Positions 12,773-22,215 are shown, counted from the first letter of the stretch. The stretch is DNA of 64,000 nt from Sorex araneus (GCF_027595985.1 NC_073302.1:405970003-406034002), one strand, 5' to 3'. Made by a program: numbers and translations. The notes: generated from the letters alone by a model not told the origin.

Positions 12773-13176
12773 GTATAATATGGTGCTTTGATACATGTAA
12801 AACTAACAAAATGTCTTCCACAATCAAGCCATCACCCACATAGCTTTGGGTGTGTAGTGAGAACTCAAAGATCTTCACTTTTAGCAACTTGCATTATTAA
12901 CTTTTTGGATTAACTATAGTATTAATATGTTGCATTATGTTAATTATATTTTATAGTACATGCATGTCATATTAGTGTACATATTACTCATAATATATAA
13001 CTATAATCTCTTATTATAACGTATTTATTATATTAAAATATCAATATAGTATATTTGTCAATAACATCTTCTATAAGGGCTAGAGCGATAGCACAATGGC
13101 AGGGCATTTGCCTTGCACGCAGCTGACCCAGGTTCGATTCCTCCGCTCCTGTCAGAGAGCCCGGCAAGCTGCCGAG
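12773..13176 (+). repeat. duplicate of the 34354-34766 segment
   Basis: Starts gtataatatggtgctttgat and follows the 34.35 kb locus almost base for base through old L1 3' UTR sequence and into the first ~100 bp of the same SINE at the same junction (atcttctataagggct). Small indels only, including about 15 bp missing here. Homology ends at 'gccgag' within the SINE. Confidence 0.9.
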
Positions 13177-13245
13177 GAGTAATTCCTGAGTGCAGAGCCA
13201 GAGTACTCCTGGCAGCTGCTGGGACGTGACCAAAAAAGCAAACAA
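13077..13245 (+). mobile_element. chimeric SINE: SOR-R head, SOR-A tail
   Basis: The first ~100 bp (to 'agcccggcaagctgccgag') belong to the RTE-tailed type. From 13176 the text switches to the A-tailed type (gagtaattcctgagtgcag, 'gggacgtgaccaaaaaagc', A-rich tail). Left arm of the inverted repeat. Confidence 0.8.
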
Positions 13246-13271
13246 AACAAAACTGAAACAGTTACTGTGGA

Positions 13272-13487
13272 ATGTTGACTTGTTACAGTGCAGTGTCGAC
13301 TTTTTGAGTAAGAACAAGCAGTAAAAGAATAGTTGTTTGCTGATATTTATATTTATAAGAATTATGATTATGGAATATTACATAAGTGTATACCTAAATC
13401 ATAATTTATAAATATAAATATCAGCAACAATATTTTTTACTGCTTGTTCTTCTCAAAAAGTGCACTGCACTGATAACAAGTAAACAA
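13272..13487. repeat. long hairpin core (inverted repeat arms ~85-90 bp)
   Basis: Left arm 13278-13368 and right arm 13398-13481 are near-perfect reverse complements: gctgatatttatatttata against tataaatataaatatcagc, and agaacaagcagtaaaa against ttttactgcttgttct. Loop about 29 nt. A few 1-3 nt bulges. Confidence 0.93.
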
Positions 13488-13514
13488 ACAAAACTGTTTT
13501 GTTTTGTTTTGTTT

Positions 13515-13678
13515 GCTTTTTGGGTCACGCCCAGCAGTGCACAGGAGTTACTCCTGGCTCTGCACTCAGGAATTACTCCTGGCAGTGCTGGGGGACCATT
13601 TGGGATTCTGGGAATCGAACCTGGGTTGGCCGCATGCAAGGCAAATGCCCTACCTGCTGTGCTATCGCTCCAACCCCA
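13515..13678 (-). mobile_element. SOR-A SINE, minus; right arm of the inverted repeat
   Basis: Young-looking copy, full length: 'ctttttgggtcacgcccag', 'gaattactcctggcagtgct', B box reversed 'gggaatcgaacctgggttgg', A box reversed 'ctacctgctgtgctatcgc'. It faces the SINE at 13077, so both ends of the palindrome are SINEs. Confidence 0.95.
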
Positions 13679-13748
13679 ACAAAACTGTTTTGTGTTTTGC
13701 TTTTGATACTCTTTCTCTCTCCCTTTATTTCCCTTTCTCTCTGTCACT

Positions 13749-13756
<8 letters not shown>

Positions 13757-13785
<29 letters not shown>
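13757..13785. repeat. (CT)n microsatellite
   Basis: Perfect CT dinucleotide run. Confidence 0.9.
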
Positions 13786-13790
<5 letters not shown>

Positions 13791-13937
13791 GGCCACACTC
13801 AGCTGTGCTCTGGGCTTTATCCTCACTCTGTGCCCAGGGATGACTCCTGGTGGAGGTGCTCAAAGACTGCCATGTTAAGGATGGAACCAGAGTTGATTGC
13901 ACCCAACGCCGAGTACCTTAAATCATGTACTGCATTT
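13791..13937 (-). mobile_element. SOR-A SINE, minus, old
   Basis: 'ggccacactcagctgtgctc', 'cagggatgactcctggtgg', 'ggatggaaccagagttg', 'acgccgagtacctta' match the reversed family with many substitutions. Confidence 0.75.
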
Positions 13938-13973
13938 TAAATTTAAATTTAAATCCTATACTATTTTTTAAAT

Positions 13974-14050
13974 GTATCACTCGTATCATGTGTAGTCCCG
14001 TTGATCGTCGATTTGCTCGAGCGGGCATCAGTAACGTCTCCATTTGTCCC
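13974..14050 (-). other. RTE 3' tail shared with SOR-R SINEs
   Basis: Read on the minus strand: atggagacgttactgatgcc, then cgctcgagcaaatcga (14008-14023), 'gatcaacgggactac', then a short ATGATACGA-type terminal repeat. Every SOR-R SINE ends with the same order (gagacgttactggtgcc, ctcgagcaaatcgatgagc, aacgggatgacagtgatac). Confidence 0.92.
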
Positions 14051-14393
14051 TGTCGTGAGCTAGTGTAGCCCAATGATACCTGCTCGCTCCAGGAACAGGA
14101 AGAGCCTCAAATCGTTCATTCAGAGATTTGATGAAGAAATCTGACCATCTAGTTGGTGGGCGGCCACAAGGTCTTCTGACGTCCTGTGGAATCCAGTTGG
14201 TAAGAGCTCTAGTCCAGCGGTCCTCTCTGAATCGCATTACATGACCGGCCCATCTGATTTTTGATGCCTTGGCAAACGAAACAGCTTCCCTGATTTTTGA
14301 CTGTCGAAGGAGGTCAGAATTCCAGATTCCTTCTCTCACTTGAGTGAGACATGATATTCCCAGCATAGCTCTTTCGATTCCTCTCTGGGATAC
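14028..14393 (-). pseudogene. RTE C-terminal domain and 3' terminus
   Basis: Same frame as the RT: KIRWAGHVMRFREDRWTRAL, CGRPPTRWSDFF, RYHWATLAHDRDKWRRY, then TGA at 14028-14030. RTE-tailed SINEs elsewhere in the window have TGG here, so the stop looks like a mutation and the living ORF probably ran on into the shared tail. Confidence 0.85.
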
Positions 14394-14396
14394 TCA

Positions 14397-15510
14397 AATA
14401 GCATTCTCATCCTGTTTGCGTAGGGCCCAGGTTTCTGAGGCATATGTTAGTGCAGGAAGTACAGTGGAATCGAAAAGATGTACCCGGAGTTGGAGGTTCT
14501 TCGTTCTCTTAACCACCTCTTCAACGCTCTCGAATGCATTCCACGCTGCTCTCTTCCTCCTGCGCAGTTCTGGCACCAAGTCATTCCTCATGTTGATTTC
14601 TTGACCCAGGTACACACAGCTGCTGCATTCAGAGATGTTCGTTCCATTGAGAGCAAATGGAGCTTCAGGGACCAGTTCGTTTTTCATGAACATCGTCTTG
14701 TTGAGATTCAGCTGCAGTCCAACCTTTCCACACTCGAAGTCCAAGTCGGTCAGCATTTGTGCTGCTTGGCTAATGTTTGGTGTTATGAAAATAATGTCAT
14801 CAGTGAAGCGGAGGTGGTGTAATTGCCGACCATCTATCTTCACTCCCATTCCTTCCCATTCCAGTTGTCGCATGATGTTCTCAAGGGCGGCACTGAAGAG
14901 TTTCGGTGAAATGGTATCACCCTGCCGCACCCTTCTCTTTACATCAATGATCACTTCCTTGTAGAATGGTGAGATCCTGGTGGTGAATCCACAATACAGC
15001 TCATGGAGGATTTTGATATACTGAGTTTGAACGCCCTGTTTGGCCAGAGCTTCGATGACCGCCTCAGTCTCAACAGAATCTAAGGCCTTCTTTGAGTCGA
15101 TGAACGTTAGACAGAGTGGCATCTTGAACTCTCGCGAAACTTCAATGAGTTTGGTCACTGTGTGGATATGGTCTATTGTGCTGAATCCCCTTCGGAACCC
15201 GGCTTGCTCACATGGTTGTCCTTCGTCTAGTGTTCTGCCTATTCTATTCAGGATAACACGAATGAACAACTTGTAGACGACAGACAGCAGGCAGATTGGG
15301 TGATAGTTGCCGATGTCGTGGATGTCCCCCTTCTTGTACAACAGAATGGTCCTACTGGTTTTCCACTGGGACGGAACCTTGCATTCAGACAGGTAACATG
15401 TGAAGAATTGGGCCAGTGTGTTGATGAGTACTGGCGGCAGATTCTTCAGGTGTTCGGGTCTGACCTTGTCCAGACCAGGTGCTGTTCTCGTCTTTACCAG
15501 CGAAATGGTG
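14397..15510 (-). pseudogene. RTE reverse transcriptase domain remnant
   Basis: The longest open piece (315 codons, 15341-14394) carries RT motifs in order: GNYHPICLLSVVYKLF (RT1), QAGFRRGFSTIDHI (RT2), CLTFIDSKKALDSV (RT3, catalytic Asp kept), RRVRQGDTISPKLF (RT4) and HLRFTDDIIFI (RT5) at 14796-14807, where the usual FADD is FTDD with both aspartates kept, then the GLQLNLNKT motif. A TGA at 14394-14396 splits it from the C-terminal domain. The RT core itself is intact over its catalytic region. Confidence 0.9.
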
Positions 15511-15512
15511 TG

Positions 15513-16118
15513 TCAGATTTCAGAAGGGAGAATGTTGGGAACGATATATCCATCCTGCAGAATTTGGTATGTGGGCAGGTAGACATCGCTGTCAAAGAGA
15601 TCCAAGTAGAAGTCGTGAATAATTTTCTCCATTGCCTTTCTGGAGGATGTGATAGATTCATCGGGACGTTGGCGGGCAGTCATCTTGGTCTTGTAGTTGG
15701 CGAAGGACAGGTGAGCGTTGCGAATACTTTTCCCAGCTTCTGCTGCACTGGCCAACACTGCTGCTCTTCTCTCTTTGAGGTCTTCCTTTATCACATCTCT
15801 GCACAGTTTTGTGAGCTCAGACATTAGCTTGTGGTTGCCTGAGGCCAAACCACGTTGACGAATGAGCTCGAGAGTTTCCAAAGATTAGGGTCTGTTTGTG
15901 GCTTTCTCTCGGCATTCTTCGCACAGACATTGTGGTGCTGAACCAGTCGATCGCATTCCTTGTCGATGTTGTCAAGGACGGCATCTGCCCACGTTGCTGC
16001 AATAGTGCCAAAGAGCTCCCAGTTGGTGGTCATTCTGGGAGTTGTCTTCTTAGATTTAAATTTTGCAGACTTTTCTCCCTGCTTTGTGTAGTAGAATTTC
16101 ACACGAAGGAGACGGTGG
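15513..16118 (-). pseudogene. RTE linker region remnant
   Basis: Between endonuclease and RT: DHRLLRVKFYYTKQG, then a lysine-rich stretch, a frameshift near 15880, then the helix-rich LIRQRGLASGNHKLMSELTK part leading to the RT. Ends at an in-frame stop near 15512 just before the RT finger motifs. No function apart from the LINE. Confidence 0.8.
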
Positions 16119-16121
16119 TCC

Positions 16122-16730
16122 TATCCCATTTGGAATTTTGGGACAACAGCGACATCTGTCAGGCAAAACCTTTGATTGAATATGATGTGGTCAATTTCAT
16201 TGTGGAACTGTCCACCGGGAGACTCCCATGTCCAGCATTTAGATTCGGCCTTCTGGAACTGTGAGTTACCATGGATGGTCTTGGTTGACATGATGAATTC
16301 AGAGCCTCTCACCCTGATCTTTCCATTCTAGGCCATGTGTCCCAATGTGGAGTTCTTCGGGCGACCTTCTCGGACCTATCTTGGCATTAAAATCACCGAC
16401 AATGATCTTGTAGAAGGTGTGGTCTTCTTTATAGAACTTCTCCAGTTCCATGTAGAACCTCTCAATTTCTTCTTCATCGTAGTTGGAAGTTGGTGCATAG
16501 ACAATGAAGATAGAAACTGCAGGCAGTGAGCCACATCTATTCAAGTGTAATCGTCCAATTTGGGTTGTTAGGCATTTGAATGAATCTATGTTCATGGCCA
16601 AGTTCGTGTTGACAAGAACACCAACGCCACCAATGCCTCTATTGTCACATGTTCCGAGGAACAATTCTTCTCCAGGGTCGAAAATGGCGTGATGTGATTG
16701 ATGTCTCCTCATTTTGGTCAGACCAATGTA
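16122..16730 (-). pseudogene. RTE endonuclease domain remnant
   Basis: Nicks target DNA in the living family. Visible motifs: IGLTKMRR at the truncated start, VYAPTSNYDEEEIERFY, IIVGDFNAKIGPRR, THGLEW, then after a frameshift near 16310 WTWESPGG and IDHIIFNQRF. The SDH motif that should follow is broken by a TAG (about 16119-16121) in place of the serine codon. At the start, the family's LTET/LQET glutamate, a metal ligand, reads lysine here (codon at 16713-16715). Confidence 0.85.
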
Positions 16731-16733
16731 AAA

Positions 16734-16916
16734 CTTTTAAAAAGTTTTTAATTCTTTTTTGACATAAATTATAGCATATTATTTTGTGGAGGAAGTGATT
16801 GATTAGGGATCCATTCCACTGGGGAAGAGAAACTATCACTGCTGAAAGCCTATCACTACAGTAGTTAGCAGCTGTCTTATATTCCCATCAAAAGAACAAG
16901 GAACACATTTTCAAAA
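16734..16916. other. no recognised feature
   Basis: AT-rich flank of the RTE element, nothing named. Confidence 0.5.
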
Positions 16917-17060
16917 GCATTTGGTTTGGGGACCATCCAGAAGAAAGGAATAGTCTGGGTCTCCGCTTGGAGTCTCTCCCTGTAGATCTTGAGGACCATG
17001 TAGTAACAGGGATCAATCCAGGGTTTCCCATGTGTAAAGCATGGCCTTGGCCCTTCAAAG
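16917..17060 (-). mobile_element. diverged SOR-A SINE, minus
   Basis: 'tgaggaccatgtagtaacag', 'ggatcaatccagggtttccc' and 'gtaaagcatggccttggccct' are a diverged reversed body, B box and A box. Confidence 0.6.
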
Positions 17061-17094
17061 GCATTTTCTTTGTAAAAAATCTGTTTTCCAAATT

Positions 17095-17745
17095 TCTTAA
17101 AACTTTATTGAGACTAACTGGAAGTGAATGACAAATAGTTAAAATTTAAAATTTAAATAAAATTTTAATATTTTAAATGTTTGTGTGTAGAGGACTTTCA
17201 AGATCTACTCTCTCCAAATTTGCATATAGCACAATATCTACTTACTATAGTTTCTATTTTGTATGATACATCCTACGAAGTAATTCTTACAGCTGAAAAT
17301 TTATACCTTTGATATTTATCACTCCATTTCTCCTTCTTCTTGGCCCTTGGCAACAATAGTTCAAAACAGAATGCTGCAATTAGAAAGATTTCAGATATGG
17401 AGTACTATCACACAATATTAGTCTTCTTCACTCTGGTTTATTTAACTTAGCATATTTCCCTTATGATTTAGCCATGTGGTCATAAATGGCAAGATTCCAC
17501 TTTATGGCTAAATATATTCCAGTAAATGAGGTATAAATTGGTTACCAAGAGTTCTCAAGATCACACAACTGGAAGATTCCAGCTACAATTTGGCCCTGGA
17601 TTTCTATTACAAAACTTCTTCACCACTTATCCATCAATAGACAATAATGTTTTCTGTATCTTGGCTGCTGTGAATAATTCTATAGTTCACTAACATTAAT
17701 GTGCAGATATCTGATCTGTTGTTTTATTTCTATTCCTTAAACTAT
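17095..17745 (-). mobile_element. ancient L1 (L1M-type) 3' region, minus
   Basis: Reads in reverse as the well-known mammalian L1 end: 'ttctttattgagactaactg'-type tail, 'tcttcactctggtttattta', 'acttagcatatttccctta', 'aaatggcaagattccac', 'atccatcaatagacaataat', 'cttggctgctgtgaataat'. Continues at 18470 beyond SINE insertions. Confidence 0.75.
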
Positions 17746-17754
17746 GAAGTAAAA

Positions 17755-18082
17755 GGTTCTGAGGAATAACCAAGTGGTTTAAAATATCTTCTTTGCATGT
17801 GTAAGGTCCCAAGTTCAGTCCCAAGTGCTGCCAAATGCACTGAGCCTGATCCTGGTAGTTCTTTATATTGAGCTTGAAAAATCTTCTGTCTAATCCCTGG
17901 CATCACAAGTGACTTCTGGCTGCACCGAAAAGTGTGTGACCCCCCGACAAACACTGCAACAGAGAGATATGCAAGCACCACAGTTAGAAAATTTAATCCC
18001 CAGCAAAGCATGTGTGTGAATAACTCCCAGTGAGCACTACATCCGGAGCATGCATGAGCACCATGACTGAACAGAAAATTCC
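17755..18082 (+). mobile_element. old SINE-like composite
   Basis: At least two diverged tRNA-type SINE heads ('ggtcccaagttcagtcccaa', 'gaaaatttaatccccagc') with body fragments. Too worn to assign. Its right end resumes after the SINE at 18083. Confidence 0.45.
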
Positions 18083-18264
18083 AAGGACCAGAGTCATAGT
18101 ACAGTAGGTAGGGCATTTGCCTTCCACATGGCTGACACAGGTTCGATCCCCAGAAGCCTAAATGATCCACCCAAAACTGTCGGAAGTAATTCCTGAGTGC
18201 AGAGCAAGAAGTAAACCCTGTGCATACCTGGGTGTGGCTCAAAAACAAAAAGAAAATAAAATAA
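18083..18264 (+). mobile_element. SOR-A SINE
   Basis: Head 'agtcatagtacagtaggta', B box 'aggttcgatcccc', body 'ggaagtaattcctgagtgca', 'gtgcatacctgggtgtgg', A-rich tail. Flanked by a 12-bp imperfect duplication, acagaaaattcc (18071-18082) and acagcacattcc (18265-18276). Confidence 0.92.
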
Positions 18265-18469
18265 ACAGCACATTCCTCAGCAAGGACCACAGCTGCGTAT
18301 GTAAACACCATAACCTGGCAAGCACAAAACTAAGACATATAAGAACCACAACCAGGAGTGTGTGTGTGTGACACCCATTCCCCCACCAAGTCATTGGAAT
18401 AACATCTACAATAGGAGAAGGTAGAGCATAAAAATATATGCACATAGATCAAGGGATGAGATGGCTACA

Positions 18470-18662
18470 TTGTGGGGCAGTTCAATATTCATTGTTTGGG
18501 GATCTGTCACATTGTTTTCCACAATGGCTGCTCCATTTTACAAACTCACCAACGATGTAAGGCAGCTTTCTCCCTCATCCTTATCAATGCATATCTTTTA
18601 TCTTTTTGAAACTTTACAGGTATGAGCTGACTTTTCATTATGGTTGATTTATATTTCTGGTT
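18470..18662 (-). mobile_element. ancient L1 (L1M-type), continuation, minus
   Basis: 'gttttccacaatggctgctc', 'caaactcaccaacgatgtaa', 'ggtatgagctgacttttcat' follow the reversed L1M 3' UTR order after the 17095-17745 part. Confidence 0.7.
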
Positions 18663-18664
18663 AT

Positions 18665-18838
18665 CTGTTTGAGGGCCACACCCACTAGTATTCAGGGCCT
18701 ATGCCTTGGCTCAGTGCTCAGTGGTTGCTGCTGATCCTATTCCTCCTTGATGAGGAGACCATGACCACCAGGAATAGAACCCTACTCTGGAACCGCTAGC
18801 GATGCCTGTGTTCCAGCCTTTTGACCTGTCCCTTCAGC
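18665..18838 (-). mobile_element. SOR-A SINE, minus, old
   Basis: 'gagggccacacccactagta', 'gcctatgccttggctcagtg', 'ggaatagaaccctactctgg', 'gacctgtcccttcagcc'. Diverged and adjacent to a second copy. Confidence 0.75.
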
Positions 18839-18845
18839 CTTGCAT

Positions 18846-19031
18846 TTTGTTTTGTTTTGGTTTGGTTTTTTGGAGGGCCATACCCAGTAGTATTCAGGGC
18901 TTATTCCTGTCTTTGTGCTCAAGGATCACTCCTGATGGGACTCAGGGGACCATATGGGGTGCTGGAGATAAACCCTGAGTCAGCTATTTGTAAGGTCAGC
19001 AACGTACTTGCTGTGCTATCTCTCCAGCCCC
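18846..19031 (-). mobile_element. SOR-A SINE, minus
   Basis: T-rich start (tgttttgttttggtttgg), 'caggggaccatatggggtgc', 'gctgtgctatctctccagcc'. Full length. Confidence 0.9.
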
Positions 19032-19460
19032 AGTCCCACATTACTGATTATTGATCTATGTTGCTATTAAACACCTAAAAATCATTTTTTAAAGCACATT
19101 TTAATACATAGTCCTTTTTTAGGCCCTGCTCCTTAGGGAAAAATAATCAGGTCAGCTAGGTCTGCAGTTTTTTAATTTTAATAGACCCCAGTTTATCTTC
19201 TCAGTGCAAGGAAGGGGAGGTAGTTTCTATCATTCCACACTTTATAGAAGCAGCAAAGGATTATTAATTAAACTGTACTTAGAATTCAACCATGCTCAGT
19301 TTACTTAACAATTAAGTCATCTACCAATATCACAGTTTTTTAAACTTTCCAGATAGAATTGAAGAGTAATCTCTTATGATCATCCTAATAGACTTAGCCA
19401 AATGTGTATTGTTCCTTTTGTAAGTTAATTTCTGTTTGTTTTCAGGTTTCTAGTTCTGGA
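19032..19460. other. no recognised feature
   Basis: AT-rich, nothing named. Confidence 0.5.
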
Positions 19461-20880
19461 TCACCATCATTTGTTCATCAAATATTTATTGAGCACATCT
19501 TGGGTGTTAACACTTCTCAGCCTTCAGAAAAACAAATATACCTACATAATCTTGGAACTTGCATTCTACTGGGGTTGCATGCAAGATAATCAATAAACAC
19601 AATAACTGTTATTAATTTATTATAATGTAAAGCATGCTAGAGGTAAAAACACATCAGTATGAAGGATATCAGAGTCAGGAACTTAAAACAGAATGCTGAG
19701 GAGGGCCTCACTGAGAGGTTAGAGTGTGGGCATAGAAAGAAAAACTGAATCAGGGGAAAGAAGGTAAATTGAGAGAAAAGCAGTTCCATTAGAAGGAACG
19801 CCCAGAATTGAGTCTATAAGGCCATGGTATATTCTTGTTGCATTCATGCAAGAGAGGACTGCATAGAGGAGAGGAAAAAGATGATTGAGGGATGACTAGG
19901 GAATTCTAGATTCAGCAGAGCCTTAGTGGACTTGAGCTCTCTAACGCTATAGAATTAAAATAAAAAGGAGCTGATCTGACTAAAATGTCACAGGAACCTT
20001 TTAGGCTGCTGCCTTTAAAATAAGCTACAAGCCCAGGAGACTAGTGGGAGATTGAACTCCTCATTGGGCTGTTGAAAGTATGGATGCAGTAGGGGTGAGA
20101 TGAACGGATCAAACTCTAATGCAGAGTGAAGAAGGTTGACAGCAATCCCCATAGATTATAAGAGAAAGAGATAAGGGTGCTGGGTTTGTGGCCTGAGCAT
20201 GTGGAAGGAGGGAGGAGCAAGTATGATGATCAGATCATGAATTCAGGTATGGTTGAGTTGGGACATCTAAATTTTTTAAAATTGAGGAAATAAATGAGCA
20301 CAGCTTATTGTCAGTGGAAAGATCTATCCTGGAGACACAAAATAGTGGTTTGGGCGTGACTTAAATTCCAGGGATCTCCCTGAGATCTCTCAGAGAGTGA
20401 TGTAGATGAAGACAGGAAGTCCAAGGTTCACAGCCCTAGGCACTGCAGAAGCCAGGCAAAGAGAACATACCAGGAAAGAAAAAAGGAACCAATTAAATAA
20501 GACAAGAAAAAGCATACTGGAAGACAAATAAGGTTGTCCTGAGGAAGGGAGAATGACAAACTGTGTCAAATATCATACATGGAATAAAATTAAGACTAAA
20601 TACCACAACTTGAAGGTTTGGCACCCTTGGCATGAGAACTCTGGGAAGGGAGTGGTAAAAACTTGACTGGAAGATTTAAGAGGATAGAAAGAGAACGAGA
20701 GCAAAACCATACAGACATGTCCAGTATTGTACATTGAAGACCCACAGCAATAGTCAAGCTAGAGAGGAAAGATACTAATTAATATGGGCCAAGAAAGAGT
20801 TTGCTCTATAATTACTATGAGAGAATTCTGAGCATTTTTGTCTGCTGATGGCAATGTCCATAGAAGGAAATAGGAAGTTC
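19461..20880 (-). repeat. ancient mammalian interspersed repeat with L2-like end
   Basis: Begins like an L2 3' end in reverse (catcaaatatttattgagca ... 'cttgcattctactgg'), then follows a long ancient repeat I know only by wording: 'gagggcctcactgagagg', 'aaaatgtcacaggaaccttt', 'gtggcctgagcatgtggaag', 'gtctgctgatggcaatgtc'. Pieces of the same text occur at 36790-36900, 37400-37740, 52790-53000 and 57060-57280. Family assignment uncertain. Confidence 0.5.
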
Positions 20881-22215
20881 CCTGGAGGCAAGATGGCAGT
20901 GTAGCGTTATGCCCACTCAAGGGTCGTACTCATGAACTTAAGCTGAGAATAGTCAGCATGATTATTTTCTCCAGTCACATTGAACTACCTGGACCTGAGC
21001 ACTATGTGCATAAATGAAGAACTTGAGTTCCTCAGGGTTGTGGTTTAACCAAGAAAGTTAAACAAGGTGAGAGTTGCAATAATAACAAGGGGATGACTTA
21101 AATAGATTGAGATATTGGAACGTGGTGAGAGAGAGGCATCAAAGAAGCAAACATGACTTGATAAGGGGAGACTAAAAACTTGGAGAGAATGCGATGACAC
21201 TCTGGGTTCCAACTCCTCATCCATCCACTGTAAAAAGTAGCTTGAACAATCCAGTTCTGCAAAATTACCATGAGCCTATATCCCACTGTTATTCTTAGAC
21301 ATAAGGACATCAGACTAGCTTGGACAGGCTGGTACAAATCTTTTTAATTATAATTTTTAATAGGGCAGTGCTATTATGTTATCCAGGTCAGATTTCCTCC
21401 CTCCCAGGAACCAGGCCAATATGATCAAACCTGGAAGTTATATTCCTTTACAAATTTGTCTAATTTTCCTTCGCTGGAATTTGCTTCATAGGACAATCTA
21501 TTGATCAGAAGATTCTAAGTCCTTGCTAATTTGTAGACAAGGATCAAGCCTGCCCCTGATATTTGTGGGACCTGAGATGAGAACACAAAGGTCCACAAAC
21601 CATATGCCTACAAATTTAGATATTATAAACAATGCAACACAACCCTCAATAAAATGCACTACTCTCTGACCTGATAAATAACACTTTAAAGGTCCTGGAA
21701 CACCAGGTACAGGAATGCGGTGAAACAAGAAGAACCAGCTCCTGGGTCATAGCACACCCTCCTGCTTTTTACAGCCAACTTTTCCAGTCAACCTTCCCCA
21801 AGGGGCTTCCTCAAACAGCCAAGCTTCACTAACACTGCACAGTGACCATCACCATCACCGAGGCCTAAGGGAGTCCACCCACTCAGAATGACCTCTGAAG
21901 TTCAGGTCAGCTAAGAGATCCATGCTAACCCCCCAAGTCAGCTCAGAACCACTTGTGTAGAGCCTTCTAGCTTCTTGACCCAGACTATCTAGAAAACTTG
22001 TGTAGGCTAAAGATTTGCATATTCCACTAAGTCCACAGATTTCTTACAGCATAGGAGGTGGTATGGCTAGAACAAGACTCTAGAAACCACAGACTCCAAG
22101 GGAAAAGCCCCTCTCGGCTGGACCTCAGGGTGAGACTGCCACTGACCTTGCATCTCTTATTGTAGTGGCTACAAGGAGAGTCAAATATTTTCAAGAAAGA
22201 ATTAAAATGAAATTG
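20881..22215. other. no recognised feature
   Basis: No gene or named repeat. Short frames of 76-79 residues on the minus strand have no domain. Confidence 0.45.

Larger units (their letters stand above)
13974..16733 (-). mobile_element. RTE-clade LINE (RTE1_Sar-like), 5'-truncated, inactive
   Basis: A 2.76-kb non-LTR retrotransposon copy on the minus strand. In order from its 5' end: apurinic-type endonuclease (16730 to ~16110), linker, reverse transcriptase (~15510 to 14400), and the C-terminal domain with GHVMRFR.DRWTRA and GRPPTRWSDFF (14366-14028). The domain order and C-terminal text are those of RTE elements, and the wording is very close to the endonuclease-reverse transcriptases I remember from strongylid nematodes. 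I infer it is the element named RTE1_Sar. The 5' end is cut inside the endonuclease. Lesions: frameshifts near 16310 and 15880 and stops near 16120, 15512, 14395 and 14028. The rest is well preserved, which suggests moderate age. The 3' end has almost no UTR: coding text runs to within about 55 bp of the terminus. No clear target-site duplication was found. Confidence 0.9.

Noticed and set aside
13504..13878. 114-124-codon frames
   Set aside because: Made of an antisense SOR-A SINE, a CT repeat and an older SINE.
15300..15827. 175-codon plus-strand frame opposite the RTE
   Set aside because: Shadow of the RTE reverse transcriptase and linker on the other strand.
13974..16733. Nematode DNA contamination instead of an integrated LINE
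   Set aside because: Both flanks are shrew-type repeats and the same 3' tail recurs in host SINEs across the window, so integration is the better reading.
20881..20910. L1-type 5' promoter start (CAAGATGGC at 20889-20897)
   Set aside because: A YY1-like motif, but the downstream text does not read as a LINE 5' UTR or ORF1.
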